A stretch of 64,000 bases of DNA from JAZGER01 sp036480335 (GTDB taxonomy: Bacteria; Pseudomonadota; Gammaproteobacteria; DSM-19610), in contig JAZGGH010000037.1 of the NCBI GenBank assembly GCA_036480335.1, positions 10,665-74,664 on the forward strand, in the 5' to 3' direction. The translations under genes and the position numbers were made by a program. A model generated the notes under the pieces. It was given only the letters and a program-made list of their open reading frames with translations. It had not been told where the DNA came from and did not search any database. Below, in pieces: positions 38,628-49,000 of the stretch; position 1 is the first letter of the stretch, and every line of letters begins with the position of its first letter.

Positions 38628-40388
38628 ATGATGACCACTCAACAAATAATTGTTCCTGACATTGGCGATTTCGACAAGGTTGAAATTATTGAAGTACTGG
38701 TTTCAGCAGGTGATCACATTGAGGTTGAAGACTCACTGATTACGGTTGAATCCGAAAAAGCCAGTATGGAAATTCCGTCCTCGGCTACCGGCACCGTTAA
38801 ATCGGTTGCTGTGAGCGTGGGTGATTTCATTGCTGAAGGCAGTGTCATTCTTGAACTTGAAATGGATACCGCCTCGCAAGAATCAGCGCGATCAAATGAC
38901 AAACAGCCCGCTGATACAATTAAAACGCCTGTCGAAACAACAGCGCCTGCGGCTGCAGCCTTTTCAGGCGATGCCAACATCCAGGCTGAAATCGTGGTAC
39001 TGGGTTCCGGACCGGGTGGCTATACCGCTGCATTCCGGGCTGCAGATTTAGGTAAACAAGTCGTCCTGATTGAAAAAGATGATGTACTCGGAGGTGTTTG
39101 TCTGAATGTTGGCTGCATCCCTTCCAAGGCGTTGTTGCATGTTGCAGAAGTCATCAATGAATCCCGCGAGTTTACCAAACTGGGCGTCAACTTTACCGAA
39201 CCCTCTATTGATATGGATGCCTTACGCAAACACAAGAATAGTATCGTAGGCAAACTCACCGGTGGCCTGCAACAACTTGCCAAACAACGCAAGGTACAGG
39301 TTGTTAATGGCTATGGCCGCTTCACATCTGCCAACAGCATCACCGTTGAATCCGCCGATGGCAAAACCCAGACGATAGCCTTTAAGCATTGCATCGTTGC
39401 CGCAGGCTCCTCGGTCACCAAACTGCCCTTCGTGCCCTGGGATGATGAACGTATCTGGGATTCTACTGATGCCCTGGAACTGCAGCGCATACCTGAACGC
39501 CTGCTGGTTGTCGGTGGCGGCATCATCGGCCTGGAAATGGCGACGGTCTATCATGCACTCGGGGCAAAAGTCACCGTTGTTGAATTAAGCTCCGGGCTTA
39601 TCCCTGGTGCCGATCGTGATCTGATCCGCCCCCTTGAGCGGCTACTGAAAAAACGCTACGAAAATATTTTTCTGAACACAAAGGTCACTGAAATCACTGC
39701 CAGCGACAAAGGTATCGTCTGCAAGTTTGATGGCAAAAAGGCTCCGCAGGAAGATAGCTTTGACAATGTACTGGTGGCTATTGGCCGCTCACCCAATGGT
39801 GCACTGATTGATGCCAACAAGGCCGGTGTTATCGTCAATGAACAGGGATTCATCCCGGTCGACAACCAACAACGCACCAACATTACACATATTTTCGCCA
39901 TTGGTGATGTCGTAGGCCAGCCCATGCTGGCGCACAAGGCAACCCACGAAGCCAAGGTCGCCGCTGAAGTCATCAGTGGTATGAAACGCTTTTTCGACGC
40001 CCGCACTATTCCATCTGTCGCCTATACCGAACCGGAAGTAGCCTGGTGTGGACAAACTGAAGAGCAATTAAAAGCTGATGGCATCGACTATGAAAAAGGT
40101 GCCTTCCCCTGGGCAGCCAGTGGTCGAGCCCTCTCTGTTGGTGCTGATAACGGACTGACCAAAGTGCTATATGACAAGACTACAAAACGCATGCTGGGTG
40201 CGGGTATCGTCGGTAAAAATGCGGGGGAATTGATCGCCGAAGCTGCCCTGGCCGTTGAAATGGGCGCTGAAATGGACGACATTGCACTCACCATTCATCC
40301 GCATCCTACTCTGTCGGAAACTCTCAATTTTGCCACAGAAGTTGCAGAAGGAAGCTGCACGGATATCTATGTGCCGAAGAAACCCTGA
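38628..40388 (+). CDS. lpdA: dihydrolipoyl dehydrogenase (E3) with N-terminal lipoyl domain
   Basis: Reoxidises dihydrolipoamide with NAD. 586 residues, longer than plain E3 (about 470) because a lipoyl domain (2-78, modified Lys in VESEKASMEI) and a linker are fused in front. FAD motif VLGSGPGGYTAAFRA near 125, redox-active disulfide in GGVCLNVGCIPSKAL near 155-170, NAD motif VVGGGIIGLEMAT near 293, and the active-site His-Glu pair in HPHPTLSE near 565. Lipoyl-E3 fusions occur in several proteobacterial PDH operons. Confidence 0.97.
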   Translation: MMTTQQIIVPDIGDFDKVEIIEVLVSAGDHIEVEDSLITVESEKASMEIPSSATGTVKSVAVSVGDFIAEGSVILELEMDTASQESARSNDKQPADTIKTPVETTAPAAAAFSGDANIQAEIVVLGSGPGGYTAAFRAADLGKQVVLIEKDDVLGGVCLNVGCIPSKALLHVAEVINESREFTKLGVNFTEPSIDMDALRKHKNSIVGKLTGGLQQLAKQRKVQVVNGYGRFTSANSITVESADGKTQTIAFKHCIVAAGSSVTKLPFVPWDDERIWDSTDALELQRIPERLLVVGGGIIGLEMATVYHALGAKVTVVELSSGLIPGADRDLIRPLERLLKKRYENIFLNTKVTEITASDKGIVCKFDGKKAPQEDSFDNVLVAIGRSPNGALIDANKAGVIVNEQGFIPVDNQQRTNITHIFAIGDVVGQPMLAHKATHEAKVAAEVISGMKRFFDARTIPSVAYTEPEVAWCGQTEEQLKADGIDYEKGAFPWAASGRALSVGADNGLTKVLYDKTTKRMLGAGIVGKNAGELIAEAALAVEMGAEMDDIALTIHPHPTLSETLNFATEVAEGSCTDIYVPKKP

Positions 40389-40416
40389 TAAACATGATTG
40401 AGGTGCACTTTCTGCC

Positions 40417-40503
40417 TCAAATGTATAGAACAACAGCTATAGCAATAGCGATTAACACCATGACTTTTGCAATAATGATCAGGACAATTTTTTTCATGCT
40501 CAT
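40417..40503 (-). CDS. 28-residue hydrophobic peptide after the ankyrin gene
   Basis: ATG at 40501-40503 with GGGA six bases upstream, stop TGA at 40417-40419. The peptide begins MSMKKIVL and is nearly all Ile, Val, Leu and Ala (IIIAKVMVLIAIAIAVVLYI), enough for one membrane helix. It starts 15 bases after the ankyrin lipoprotein stop, on the same strand. Its size makes chance possible; the ribosome site and helix are the only support. Confidence 0.4.
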   Translation of the reverse strand: MSMKKIVLIIIAKVMVLIAIAIAVVLYI

Positions 40504-40517
40504 TATTAATCCCAGAT

Positions 40518-41102
40518 TCAATCAGCCGCGACACTCAAACCAAGGTAATCAGCAACCTCATCGTGTCCGTTATGCTGCGCCCAGTCGAGCGCAGTAAAAT
40601 TTTTATTATCGCGTAGCATAGTATTTGCACCGCTATTCAACAACTGCTGTACAGATTTTGAATGACCACTCATGGCAGCCCAAATCAGGGCTGTCCATCC
40701 GTTGGTGACTTCAATCTGATCAATATTCGCACCAGACTCCAGCAATAATCGAACAATACTGGCATGATTGTTAGAAGCAGCCAGCATCAGCGAGGTATAT
40801 CCGCCTTCATCTTCAAGATCAACCAAAGCCCCCTTATTCAAAAGATGTTCAACTGTACTGATGTGTCCATTTAGTGAGGCTTTCATCAATGCTGTCCACT
40901 GGCAGGAATCACGAACATCCACAATTCCCGGTGTTTGCAGTAGACGATCAAGTTCAGTCAGATTACCCTGCTCCGCAGCGACGATCAAAGACGGTTCTAC
41001 ATTAACTGTTTCCAGCGATTCAACGGTTGTCTTACAACCAGCAAACAACAGCATAGTCATGCTAAAACCAAAAATAATAGCGCTCTTATGGAGTGAGGTC
41101 AT
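40518..41102 (-). CDS. ankyrin-repeat lipoprotein
   Basis: 194 residues. Lipoprotein signal with lipobox LFAGC (Cys near 23), then about four ankyrin repeats (33 residues each) with cores such as TALMKASLNGHISTVEHLL, TSLMLAASNNHASIVRLLL and TALIWAAMSGHSKSVQQLL. A protein-binding scaffold at the cell envelope; partner unknown. Its start overlaps the rhodanese gene end by 17 nt, so the two exported proteins are made together. Confidence 0.9.
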   Translation of the reverse strand: MTSLHKSAIIFGFSMTMLLFAGCKTTVESLETVNVEPSLIVAAEQGNLTELDRLLQTPGIVDVRDSCQWTALMKASLNGHISTVEHLLNKGALVDLEDEGGYTSLMLAASNNHASIVRLLLESGANIDQIEVTNGWTALIWAAMSGHSKSVQQLLNSGANTMLRDNKNFTALDWAQHNGHDEVADYLGLSVAAD

Positions 41103-41667
41103 ACATCACATCTTTTTCCAATGACCAGCCCCAGGGCAAATCTGAATTTTTCCAGCCATCCTTAATACGTGCCCCCTTGTGCGAACCGGTTTTAATTTTC
41201 CCACCTTGAAAACCGTCCACCATGCTATAAACATTGGAATACCCTGCCGCATATAATTCATCGGCTGCGGGTGCGCTACGGGTTGATCCAGACCGACACA
41301 TAAATATGACATGCGCATCTTTACTCACTCCCAACGCCTTTAATCGCGCCGAGACTTCTTCACTAAAATGGGGATTAATGTAACCTCCATAGCTTTGCTT
41401 TTTTGCATCCCATTTGCTGCTGTCGATAATCTTCCAGGGAACATGGATATCGGTCATATCAGTGTAGCCGGTAAACTTTATTTCGACGGCATCACGAACA
41501 TCAATAAGCACAACTTCCCGTCCAGCAGGGCTGCTTATCATTTTGTGTGTTTCACGCGCGTCAAGATACAGGCCAGCTCTGGTGCGCATACTGGCCTTCT
41601 CAGGCTCCGGCGCTGCCTGAAGACTAAAGCTCAGTGGCAAAATAAGTAATGCTAGTAAACGGTTCAT
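41086..41667 (-). CDS. exported rhodanese-domain protein
   Basis: 193 residues. Signal peptide (LALLILPLSFSLQA) then a single rhodanese domain, with VVLIDVRDAVEIKFTGYTD near 52-70 and the active-site loop CRSGSTRS near 128-135 with the persulfide-forming cysteine. Likely a periplasmic sulfurtransferase or sulfur carrier, which suits a sulfur-oxidising cell. Longer than a bare domain by an N-terminal region and a C-terminal tail (KIKTGSHKGARIKDGWKN). First gene of the pair with the ankyrin lipoprotein. Confidence 0.87.
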   Translation of the reverse strand: MNRLLALLILPLSFSLQAAPEPEKASMRTRAGLYLDARETHKMISSPAGREVVLIDVRDAVEIKFTGYTDMTDIHVPWKIIDSSKWDAKKQSYGGYINPHFSEEVSARLKALGVSKDAHVIFMCRSGSTRSAPAADELYAAGYSNVYSMVDGFQGGKIKTGSHKGARIKDGWKNSDLPWGWSLEKDVMYDLTP

Positions 41668-42219
41668 ACTTCTACTCCTAAATTATGTGGCCACTCAACC
41701 ATTAGTGGCATGGGTACGGCTAACTATTGCAACTGCTGTGCCAAAGTATTACCACAGCCTTTAATCATAGAAAAATACATTTATCTTATTGTTTTTTATT
41801 GGGTATTTATTATTTACGCTATAAAATAATATCGTCTACCGACAGAATCTATAGCTGAATACAGTGTCATTAACGACATGTTTAGAAAAAAATAAATGCC
41901 GAATAAGGCACTTATCGGATACCCAATAATATTTGCAATATCAATACTGCTTGCCCGGCTCAACGACAAAAACACCAACAACCGAGACATCAGTGGGTTA
42001 GCAGCGAATGACATCAAGTATTTCTACTTTAAGTCGTTAGATCTGTTTGTAAAACAATGTTGTATCTCGGTGTTTGTACCACTTTGCAATCTAGCGACGA
42101 AAACCAGGCCAGACTGCCAGCAAAATAAACACTGGTATATTCATGATTTTATTTATAAAATCATTTGCTTACAAGTGCTGGCGCCACCACTGATGGGGGC
42201 AATGACAGAAGGGATAACT
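41668..42219. other. 552-bp region without a confident gene upstream of nhaB
   Basis: A reading frame in the nhaB phase is open from 41896, but the sequence before ATG 42220 does not look like NhaB and is probably chance. A hairpin, ATGATTTTA-TTTA-TAAAATCAT, lies at 42143-42164, about 55 bases before the start codon. Promoter and possible leader regulation of nhaB should be here; no known riboswitch is recognised. Confidence 0.45.
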
Positions 42220-43722
42220 ATGCAGACCAATTTAGCTAACGCCATGTACGACAATTTCCTCGGCAATACGCCAGACTGGTATAAAATGACCATTCTGGCA
42301 TTTCTCGTCATCAATCCGATATTGTGGTATTCCGGCCTGCATTTTATTTCTGGATGGATTCTGATCGCTGAATTCATTTTCACCCTGGCGATGGCGCTAA
42401 AATGCTATCCATTGCAACCTGGCGGTTTACTGGCGCTGGAAGCAGTCCTTATTGGCATGACATCGCCGGAAGCAGTGATGCACGAAGTTGAAGCCAACCT
42501 CGAAGTTATCCTGTTGCTTGTCTTTATGGTTGCTGGCATTCATTTTATGCGCGACCTGCTGTTGTATTTGTTTACCAAAATATTACTCGGCGTCCGCTCC
42601 AAAATTGTGCTGTCTTTCCTGTTTTCACTGGTTGCCGCATTTTTATCCGCATTCCTCGACGCATTGACTGTCACAGCAGTGTTAATTTCTGTCGGCGTGG
42701 GCTTTTATTCCGTTTATCACCGGGTTGCATCGGGGAAAAAATTCTCGGAAGACCACGACCATTCAGGCGATGAAGGCGTGCATGAATACAAGCGTCAGGA
42801 TCTCGATCAGTTTCGTGCCTTTCTACGCAGCCTGATCATGCATGGCGCCATTGGCACAGCTCTGGGCGGCGTTTGCACCCTCGTCGGCGAACCGCAAAAT
42901 CTATTGATCGCTGAAAAAGCCGGCTGGAATTTTGTTGAATTTTTCATGCGCATGGCACCTGTCACTATGCCAACCCTGGTTGCTGGTCTGGCCACCTGTG
43001 TACTCATCGAAAAACTTGGCTGGTTCGGCTATGGCGCTAAACTACCAGAAGAAGTCCGTTCTGTGCTCAGTGAATTTCAGGCAGAACAAGAAGACAAGCG
43101 CAGCAGCAAACAGGTAGCTGCCATCGTCACACAGGCCATCGTCGCTGTTATTCTCATTTTATCACTGGCTTTTCACCTGGCTTCCGTTGGCCTGGTCGGC
43201 CTGATGATCATTGTTCTACTAACGGCTTTCACAGGCATTGTTGAGGAACATCAAATCGGTCATGCCTTTGAAGAAGCATTGCCGTTTACAGCCCTGCTGG
43301 TGGTTTTCTTCGCAGTGGTTGCAGTTATCCATGAACAACACCTGTTTTCTCCGATTACCCAGGCTGTCCTCAACCTGCCAGTATCTTCCCAGCCAGTGAT
43401 GCTGTTTATTGCCAATGGCGTGCTCTCAATGATCAGCGATAACGTTTTTGTTGCCACAGTGTATATTAATGAAATGGCCACCGCCCTGAATAACGGCGAA
43501 ATCACCCGCGAGCATTTCGAAACATTGGCTATCGCCATCAATACCGGCACCAATCTACCTAGCGTGGCGACTCCCAACGGGCAGGCAGCATTCCTGTTCC
43601 TGCTGACTTCCGCCCTGGCGCCACTTATCAGGCTCTCCTATATGCGTATGCTAATCATGGCAATTCCCTACACCATTGTGCTGAGTAGTGTAGGCATTGC
43701 CAGTATTATGCTGTTCTTCTAG
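42220..43722 (+). CDS. nhaB: sodium/proton antiporter NhaB
   Basis: Inner-membrane Na+/H+ exchanger. 500 residues; E. coli NhaB is 513. The N-terminus [17 protein letters not shown], the stretch [21 protein letters not shown] and the C-terminal [20 protein letters not shown] are nearly identical in pattern to NhaB. About 12 hydrophobic segments. ATG 42220 with AAGGGA five bases upstream is chosen over the longer open frame. Presence of NhaB fits a saline habitat. Confidence 0.95.
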   Translation: MQTNLANAMYDNFLGNTPDWYKMTILAFLVINPILWYSGLHFISGWILIAEFIFTLAMALKCYPLQPGGLLALEAVLIGMTSPEAVMHEVEANLEVILLLVFMVAGIHFMRDLLLYLFTKILLGVRSKIVLSFLFSLVAAFLSAFLDALTVTAVLISVGVGFYSVYHRVASGKKFSEDHDHSGDEGVHEYKRQDLDQFRAFLRSLIMHGAIGTALGGVCTLVGEPQNLLIAEKAGWNFVEFFMRMAPVTMPTLVAGLATCVLIEKLGWFGYGAKLPEEVRSVLSEFQAEQEDKRSSKQVAAIVTQAIVAVILILSLAFHLASVGLVGLMIIVLLTAFTGIVEEHQIGHAFEEALPFTALLVVFFAVVAVIHEQHLFSPITQAVLNLPVSSQPVMLFIANGVLSMISDNVFVATVYINEMATALNNGEITREHFETLAIAINTGTNLPSVATPNGQAAFLFLLTSALAPLIRLSYMRMLIMAIPYTIVLSSVGIASIMLFF

Positions 43723-43768
43723 TATTTTTGTTACACTTTAGCTATCTTGTTTTTCATGGTGCAGAGCA

Positions 43769-44230
43769 ATGAAACTGATTATTCCACCACCCGCCCAGGT
43801 TGCCATCCTGGCGGTTATCATGTGGCAGATCAGCAAACTGTTGCCACATGCAAATTTTTTATTTGCAAATAAAAAAGAAATTGTCATTGTTGGCGTAGCT
43901 ATCGCCCTGCTGATTACATTCATTGCAGCAATTACCCTGTCACGCTCCAGAACAACACTCAACCCGTTTCGTCCCTCCAATGCTTCATCATTGGTAACAC
44001 ACGGTATATTTCGCTACTCAAGAAACCCCATATACGTTGCCGATTTTATGTTCTTACTCAGTTGGGCTGCCTGGCTGGGTAACCCGGTAAACCTGATCGC
44101 GCTAGCCAGCTTTCCCATTTTCATCACAGCTTTACAGATAAAACCAGAAGAAGAAGCCCTGCTACAGCTATTCGGTGATGAGTATCTAAAATATCAAACA
44201 ACCACTCCTCGCTGGCTAAAAATTCTGTAA
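43769..44230 (+). CDS. isoprenylcysteine carboxyl methyltransferase-like membrane protein
   Basis: 153 residues with three or four hydrophobic segments and the conserved C-terminal PEMT/ICMT block: HGIFRYSRNPIYVADF near 84-99, and KPEEEALLQLFGDEYLKY near 129-146. Bacterial members methylate small lipids or unknown substrates with S-adenosylmethionine; target unknown. It lies upstream of the hybrid kinase and may belong to a lipid-modifying neighbourhood (inference). Confidence 0.85.
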   Translation: MKLIIPPPAQVAILAVIMWQISKLLPHANFLFANKKEIVIVGVAIALLITFIAAITLSRSRTTLNPFRPSNASSLVTHGIFRYSRNPIYVADFMFLLSWAAWLGNPVNLIALASFPIFITALQIKPEEEALLQLFGDEYLKYQTTTPRWLKIL

Positions 44231-44281
44231 ATAAAACAGACTTTAATCTTTAGTTTATTCCTGTCCGGCCGGCTATCGCCT

Positions 44282-46075
44282 ATGATTAATATCATGAGCA
44301 TATCAGCAACAGAGTCACTCGGAATCACCTGGCAGGAAGAGTTACTCCTACTGCTATCCAGGCAAGCCACCCGAATACCGGCGCCGATATTGATTGGTGC
44401 TGGCATCATTGCCCTCATGGCTGCCGATACCGTTTCACCTATCTATTGGGTTGCCTGGCTGGCCCTTGAAATCATTACCGTGAGTCTCCGGCGTTTCTAT
44501 TTCCCCAAACTACCAACATTGAACAAAATGTCGATCAACCGCCGACTGACTATTATGGTATTGATAACCGCTGCCAACAGTGTCACCCATGGGTTGTCTT
44601 TATTCTTTTTTCCATTTCTTAGCGTAACAGAGCGCACGGTACACACACTCTTACTGCTGATTGCCTGCGTTGGCTCTGTTGTCACCACAAGTGGGCACCG
44701 TCCAATGCTCATCGCGTATCTGGTGCCCATTCTTCTACCGCTCAGCATCCTTTGGGCTATTACCCCGCAGAATGATACCGTTAGCTGGATTGGCATACTG
44801 ATGGCAATCATCCTGATTCTCTTTGGCGGCGTTCTGTTTAGACATGCACGCGATGTGTTTCGCCTGTTTAGCGAATCATTTGATATTCGCTCCCAACAGA
44901 TTGAACTCAACAAACAGTTGGAAGTAGCCCTTGACAGGGCAGAATCTGCCAGCCGTGCAAAAACACGATTTCTGGCATCGGCAAGTCACGATTTACGCCA
45001 ACCCATCCATGCCGCCGCCTTATTCAGTTCCGCCTTACAGAGACGCCCGCTTGACCAGGAAAGCCATGAAATCGCAGCCCTGATGGACCAGTCACTGCAG
45101 GCTCTGGTGTTACAGCTCGATACACTGCTTGATATCTCCAAACTGGATGCGGGCGTGTTCAAGGTCAACCGTACTGAAGTAAATATCTGTTCGCTCGTGA
45201 ATAGAATTCATCAGGAGGTGGAAAATCTCGCAGCCAAAAAATCGCTCATATTTACTGCTAGCTGTGACGTGAATATCAACATAAATACTGATACACAATT
45301 GCTGGAACGCATTCTACGCAACCTGATTGACAATGCCATTAAGTACACATCACAGGGAACTGTCATGGTAAGTGTAGAATCCATTGGCAAACAGTGTTGC
45401 ATTACTGTCGCAGACTCAGGCAGAGGCATCCCTGATCATGCAATGGATAAAATATTTGAAGAGTTTTATCAAATTGACAATCCTCACCGGGATCGCAGTC
45501 AGGGACTGGGGCTTGGCCTTGCCATCGTCAAGCGCATGGTTGATCTACTTGGCTATCAACTCACTTTCACATCAACCCTCAATCAGGGCACATCTTTTCA
45601 GTTGCTCATCAATGATGTTATTCCGGCTCCATCGCTACAAGAACAAACAACAAAACCTGAAAATTTTGACCTGCATGGCTTAAACATATTAATTGTCGAT
45701 GATGATCAACTGGTACTGGCTGGTATGAAAGCACTCATGACAGGTATGGGCTGTAACGTTATTACAGCAGATGGAACAGCTGCTGCTGTAGCGGCCATAT
45801 CTGATTTTACACCAGACATCGTACTGGCTGATTTCAGACTAAAAGACAGTGACGATGGCATCAATACCATTCGTTCAATCGAGAAACTATTACCCAATGT
45901 AAAAAGCCTGTTAATTAGTGGCGATACCGCACCAGAGCGTCTGCGCCAGGCAACCCGCGAAGGTATAGAGCTATTACACAAGCCAATTCTTGCTGAAGAC
46001 CTTATTGCGCATATCAACCTATTACTGGGAGGTTCACATGGCACGGATAACAGAGAAGTCAGGACACTCGACTAA
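44282..46075 (+). CDS. hybrid sensor histidine kinase with C-terminal receiver
   Basis: 597 residues. A membrane-embedded sensor (six to seven hydrophobic segments, about 35-190) is followed by a short coiled region (200-225), an HisKA domain with phospho-His near 235 in SASHDLRQPIHAAALF, an HATPase domain (about 330-445, with DNAIKYT and GLGLGLAIV), and a receiver (about 475-590, phospho-Asp near 517 in IVLADFRLKDSDDG). No large periplasmic domain, so it probably senses something in the membrane. Its 3' end overlaps the start of the GMC/PhoD fusion gene by 38 nt, and a NarL regulator lies at 51670. A phosphorelay among them is likely. Confidence 0.92.
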   Translation: MINIMSISATESLGITWQEELLLLLSRQATRIPAPILIGAGIIALMAADTVSPIYWVAWLALEIITVSLRRFYFPKLPTLNKMSINRRLTIMVLITAANSVTHGLSLFFFPFLSVTERTVHTLLLLIACVGSVVTTSGHRPMLIAYLVPILLPLSILWAITPQNDTVSWIGILMAIILILFGGVLFRHARDVFRLFSESFDIRSQQIELNKQLEVALDRAESASRAKTRFLASASHDLRQPIHAAALFSSALQRRPLDQESHEIAALMDQSLQALVLQLDTLLDISKLDAGVFKVNRTEVNICSLVNRIHQEVENLAAKKSLIFTASCDVNININTDTQLLERILRNLIDNAIKYTSQGTVMVSVESIGKQCCITVADSGRGIPDHAMDKIFEEFYQIDNPHRDRSQGLGLGLAIVKRMVDLLGYQLTFTSTLNQGTSFQLLINDVIPAPSLQEQTTKPENFDLHGLNILIVDDDQLVLAGMKALMTGMGCNVITADGTAAAVAAISDFTPDIVLADFRLKDSDDGINTIRSIEKLLPNVKSLLISGDTAPERLRQATREGIELLHKPILAEDLIAHINLLLGGSHGTDNREVRTLD

Positions 46076-49000
46076 ACAGAGGCAATATTCACAACATCGA
46101 GGCCGACGCTGGCTATCAGAAAGCCTGCAGAGCCTCAGACAAACAAGCCAACAGACACCGTTTGATATAGCCATCGTTGGCAGTGGCTATGGTGGCGCCA
46201 TCGCAGCCGCTGAACTCAGTAACCAGACAATTGTAGAAAATGGACAGCGTAGGCATCTTCGGGTCTGTGTTCTTGAACGGGGCAGGGAATTTCTACCTGG
46301 CAGCTTTCCCAAAGAAATGGCCGAACTGCCGACTGAAGTCCGCTACAGACAAATGTCTTCAGAAAAACTAACCGGTTCGGCACAGGGTTTATACGACATC
46401 CGTGCGGGTGATGATGTTGGAGTACTCCTGGGAAATGGGCTAGGGGGTGGCTCGCTTATTAACGCCGGCATCATGGAATCGCCTACAGACGATATTTTTG
46501 ATCAGCATTGGCCAGAAACCATCCGCAACATGCCGATAAAACAGCGTCGGCAACTGTTTGCCGAGACAAAACAGATGTTAGGAGCCAGCCTGAATGATCA
46601 GATAGATAACACCATTAATAACCACCAAATTCATCGAAAAAATTCTCTACACAAGTTTTCTGCATTAAAACAACTCGCAGGACATAACCCCTTTCGACCT
46701 GCAACAATCACTGTTGCCATGTCAAACAGGCCTAGCTCAGGCAAGGTCAACCTCAAACGCTGCAAGCTCTGTAGTGATTGTGCCACAGGCTGTAATCATG
46801 GCGCCAAGGAATCACTGGATACCAATTTGCTGCATAAAGCATGGTGTAATGGCGTTGCTATCTATACAGGCGTTACCGTGCTGAATATTGACAAACACGA
46901 TGATGACTGGCTATTGAATATCGTCGATACAAATCATAAATCACGCAGAAAGGAAGCCGCTAACAATCAGCGAAAGTCGGCTATCTTCCAGCTTCATGTC
47001 AAGCGGATCATTCTTGCTGCTGGCAGTCTTGGGTCAACGGAAATCCTGCTTCGTTCCAGAAAAAATATTTCACTCGACAACCCGAACATTGGCAAACGCT
47101 TTTCTTCCAATGGTGACATGCTGGCTGCTGGCTGTGATATGTCAGTGGATGTGAATGCCATTGGTGATGAAACCATTATGCCAGATTCCCGACTGGTAGG
47201 CCCCACCTGTACGGGTGTGATTGATTTGCGCACTGGAAAAAAACTGGGTGGGCATGTCATTGAAGAGCTGGCAGTACCTGGACCGTTGAAACGCCTCTAT
47301 AGTGAGTTATTCGTTACTGCAAATACACTCCATGAGTTTGGCAAAGCCGATCTATCCAGCCACTCATATGGACAACCTGACAATGATCCTTTTGCCGTAA
47401 CTACAGAACGTACAGAGCGTTTGTCGATCTATGCCATCATGAGTGATGATGGGGCCGGCGGTGTCATGAAACTCAATACAGATGAACCTTCTTTTATGCA
47501 AGATGGCATCATCAATATTGAATGGAAATATCTGAAAGATAACCCTGTTTTCAAACAGCAAATTAAAACGTTAAAACAGCTTAACAGGCAAGCCAGTCTG
47601 GGTGGTCGGATTATTGGGAACCCCGGCTGGGCACCTGTTCCAGAAACCATGTCATTTTTATTCAACAACGATAAAGGTCCTTTATTTACCGTTCACCCGC
47701 TGGGTGGATGCAGCATGGCTAACAGCATTGAAACTGGTGTTGTTGATCATATCGGTCGCATATTCAACAATTCTGAACAACCAACCTCAACTTTTGACAA
47801 CCTTATCATCCTCGACGGCGCTATCATTCCAACAGCAGTCGGCATCAATCCGGCCTTGACCATTGCAGCGATAAGCTTGCAGGCAATCAGGCAATTAAAA
47901 GAATTCTGGCAACTCTCAGGCATGCAGAATGAACCATTCAAACAAACTGATCCAGTAGATAGACCGTTTTTCAGAGACTGTAGTGGTGCCGTTATCAAAC
48001 AGGAAACTACCATAGAAATAGCAGAACGCCTGGCCGGTAATATTGAAATCAAAGACAATAAAGGAAAGTACCAGAAAAAAAGACTTGAGCTGACCTTATA
48101 CTTTGAGGAATTTTCGCTACAAAAACTTCTCTCACATCCGTACAAGCTAAAAACAAAGCGCAACATTTCATTAAGCTCATCAAAACCGTCAACACTGACA
48201 ATCTACAGCCATACTGAAAACAATACCCCAGACAAGGCAGAATTCAGCGCAACACTGTCCGGTCATCTGCAAATATTCCATCGCAATAGAAACAGTCCCT
48301 TATCGAGGATATCTCGATCAGGGCGGGCATGGCTATTAAACCGTGGCCTAAGGGATATTTTTCAGGGAGTCTTTCCAAAACAGTGGGAGAAACCATCAAA
48401 GCAAGACAAGCAGAAAGGCTCGCGCAAAACACAAATATGGGGGCGCATACTCAACACAATCAGGCTAGCAAGTAGAGCGGGTGAATGTCGCCTGTTTGAT
48501 TATCAGCTTATTGCAACGCATGAAGATTCAGCAAAAACCCATGTTGATTATCAGCAATTAACCCGTGAATTTCACTTTAATGCCGTCAAACGAATCAGCT
48601 ATACCCGTCGCAGTAATCCCTGGAAACAATTGATGCAGGTTGAATTGAGTGCATTACCGAGCTGTATAAAATCTAGCCCTCATCCAAAACTGGAACTTGA
48701 TCTGGATTTTCTGGCCGACATAAAAACCCCCTTATTGCGTATCAACGAGCAAAATGATCAGGTCAATGCCCTCGCTGATATCGCATCATTGGCAAGCTAT
48801 ATGACACGCATGCTGCTCAGCATCCATATCTGGAGCTTTCCAAAACCGGACACCTGGCAACCCCGAACAGCAGAACGTTTACCTGGGCCGCTAGAAGGCG
48901 TTGATAAAAATCCTGATATCATCTATCTACCCGTTATAGAGGGTATCAAAGCTTGCATTTATCATGACGAAGCAAGCTGTCGATTGACTCGCTATCAGCA

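Noticed and set aside
40394..40597. Plus-strand frame of 67 codons after lpdA
   Set aside because: It runs antisense through the ankyrin gene and the small peptide, with no ribosome site and no coding features.
41896..42219. In-frame extension of nhaB by 108 codons
   Set aside because: The sequence does not resemble NhaB, ATG 42220 has a good AAGGGA site, and 500 residues match the usual NhaB length.
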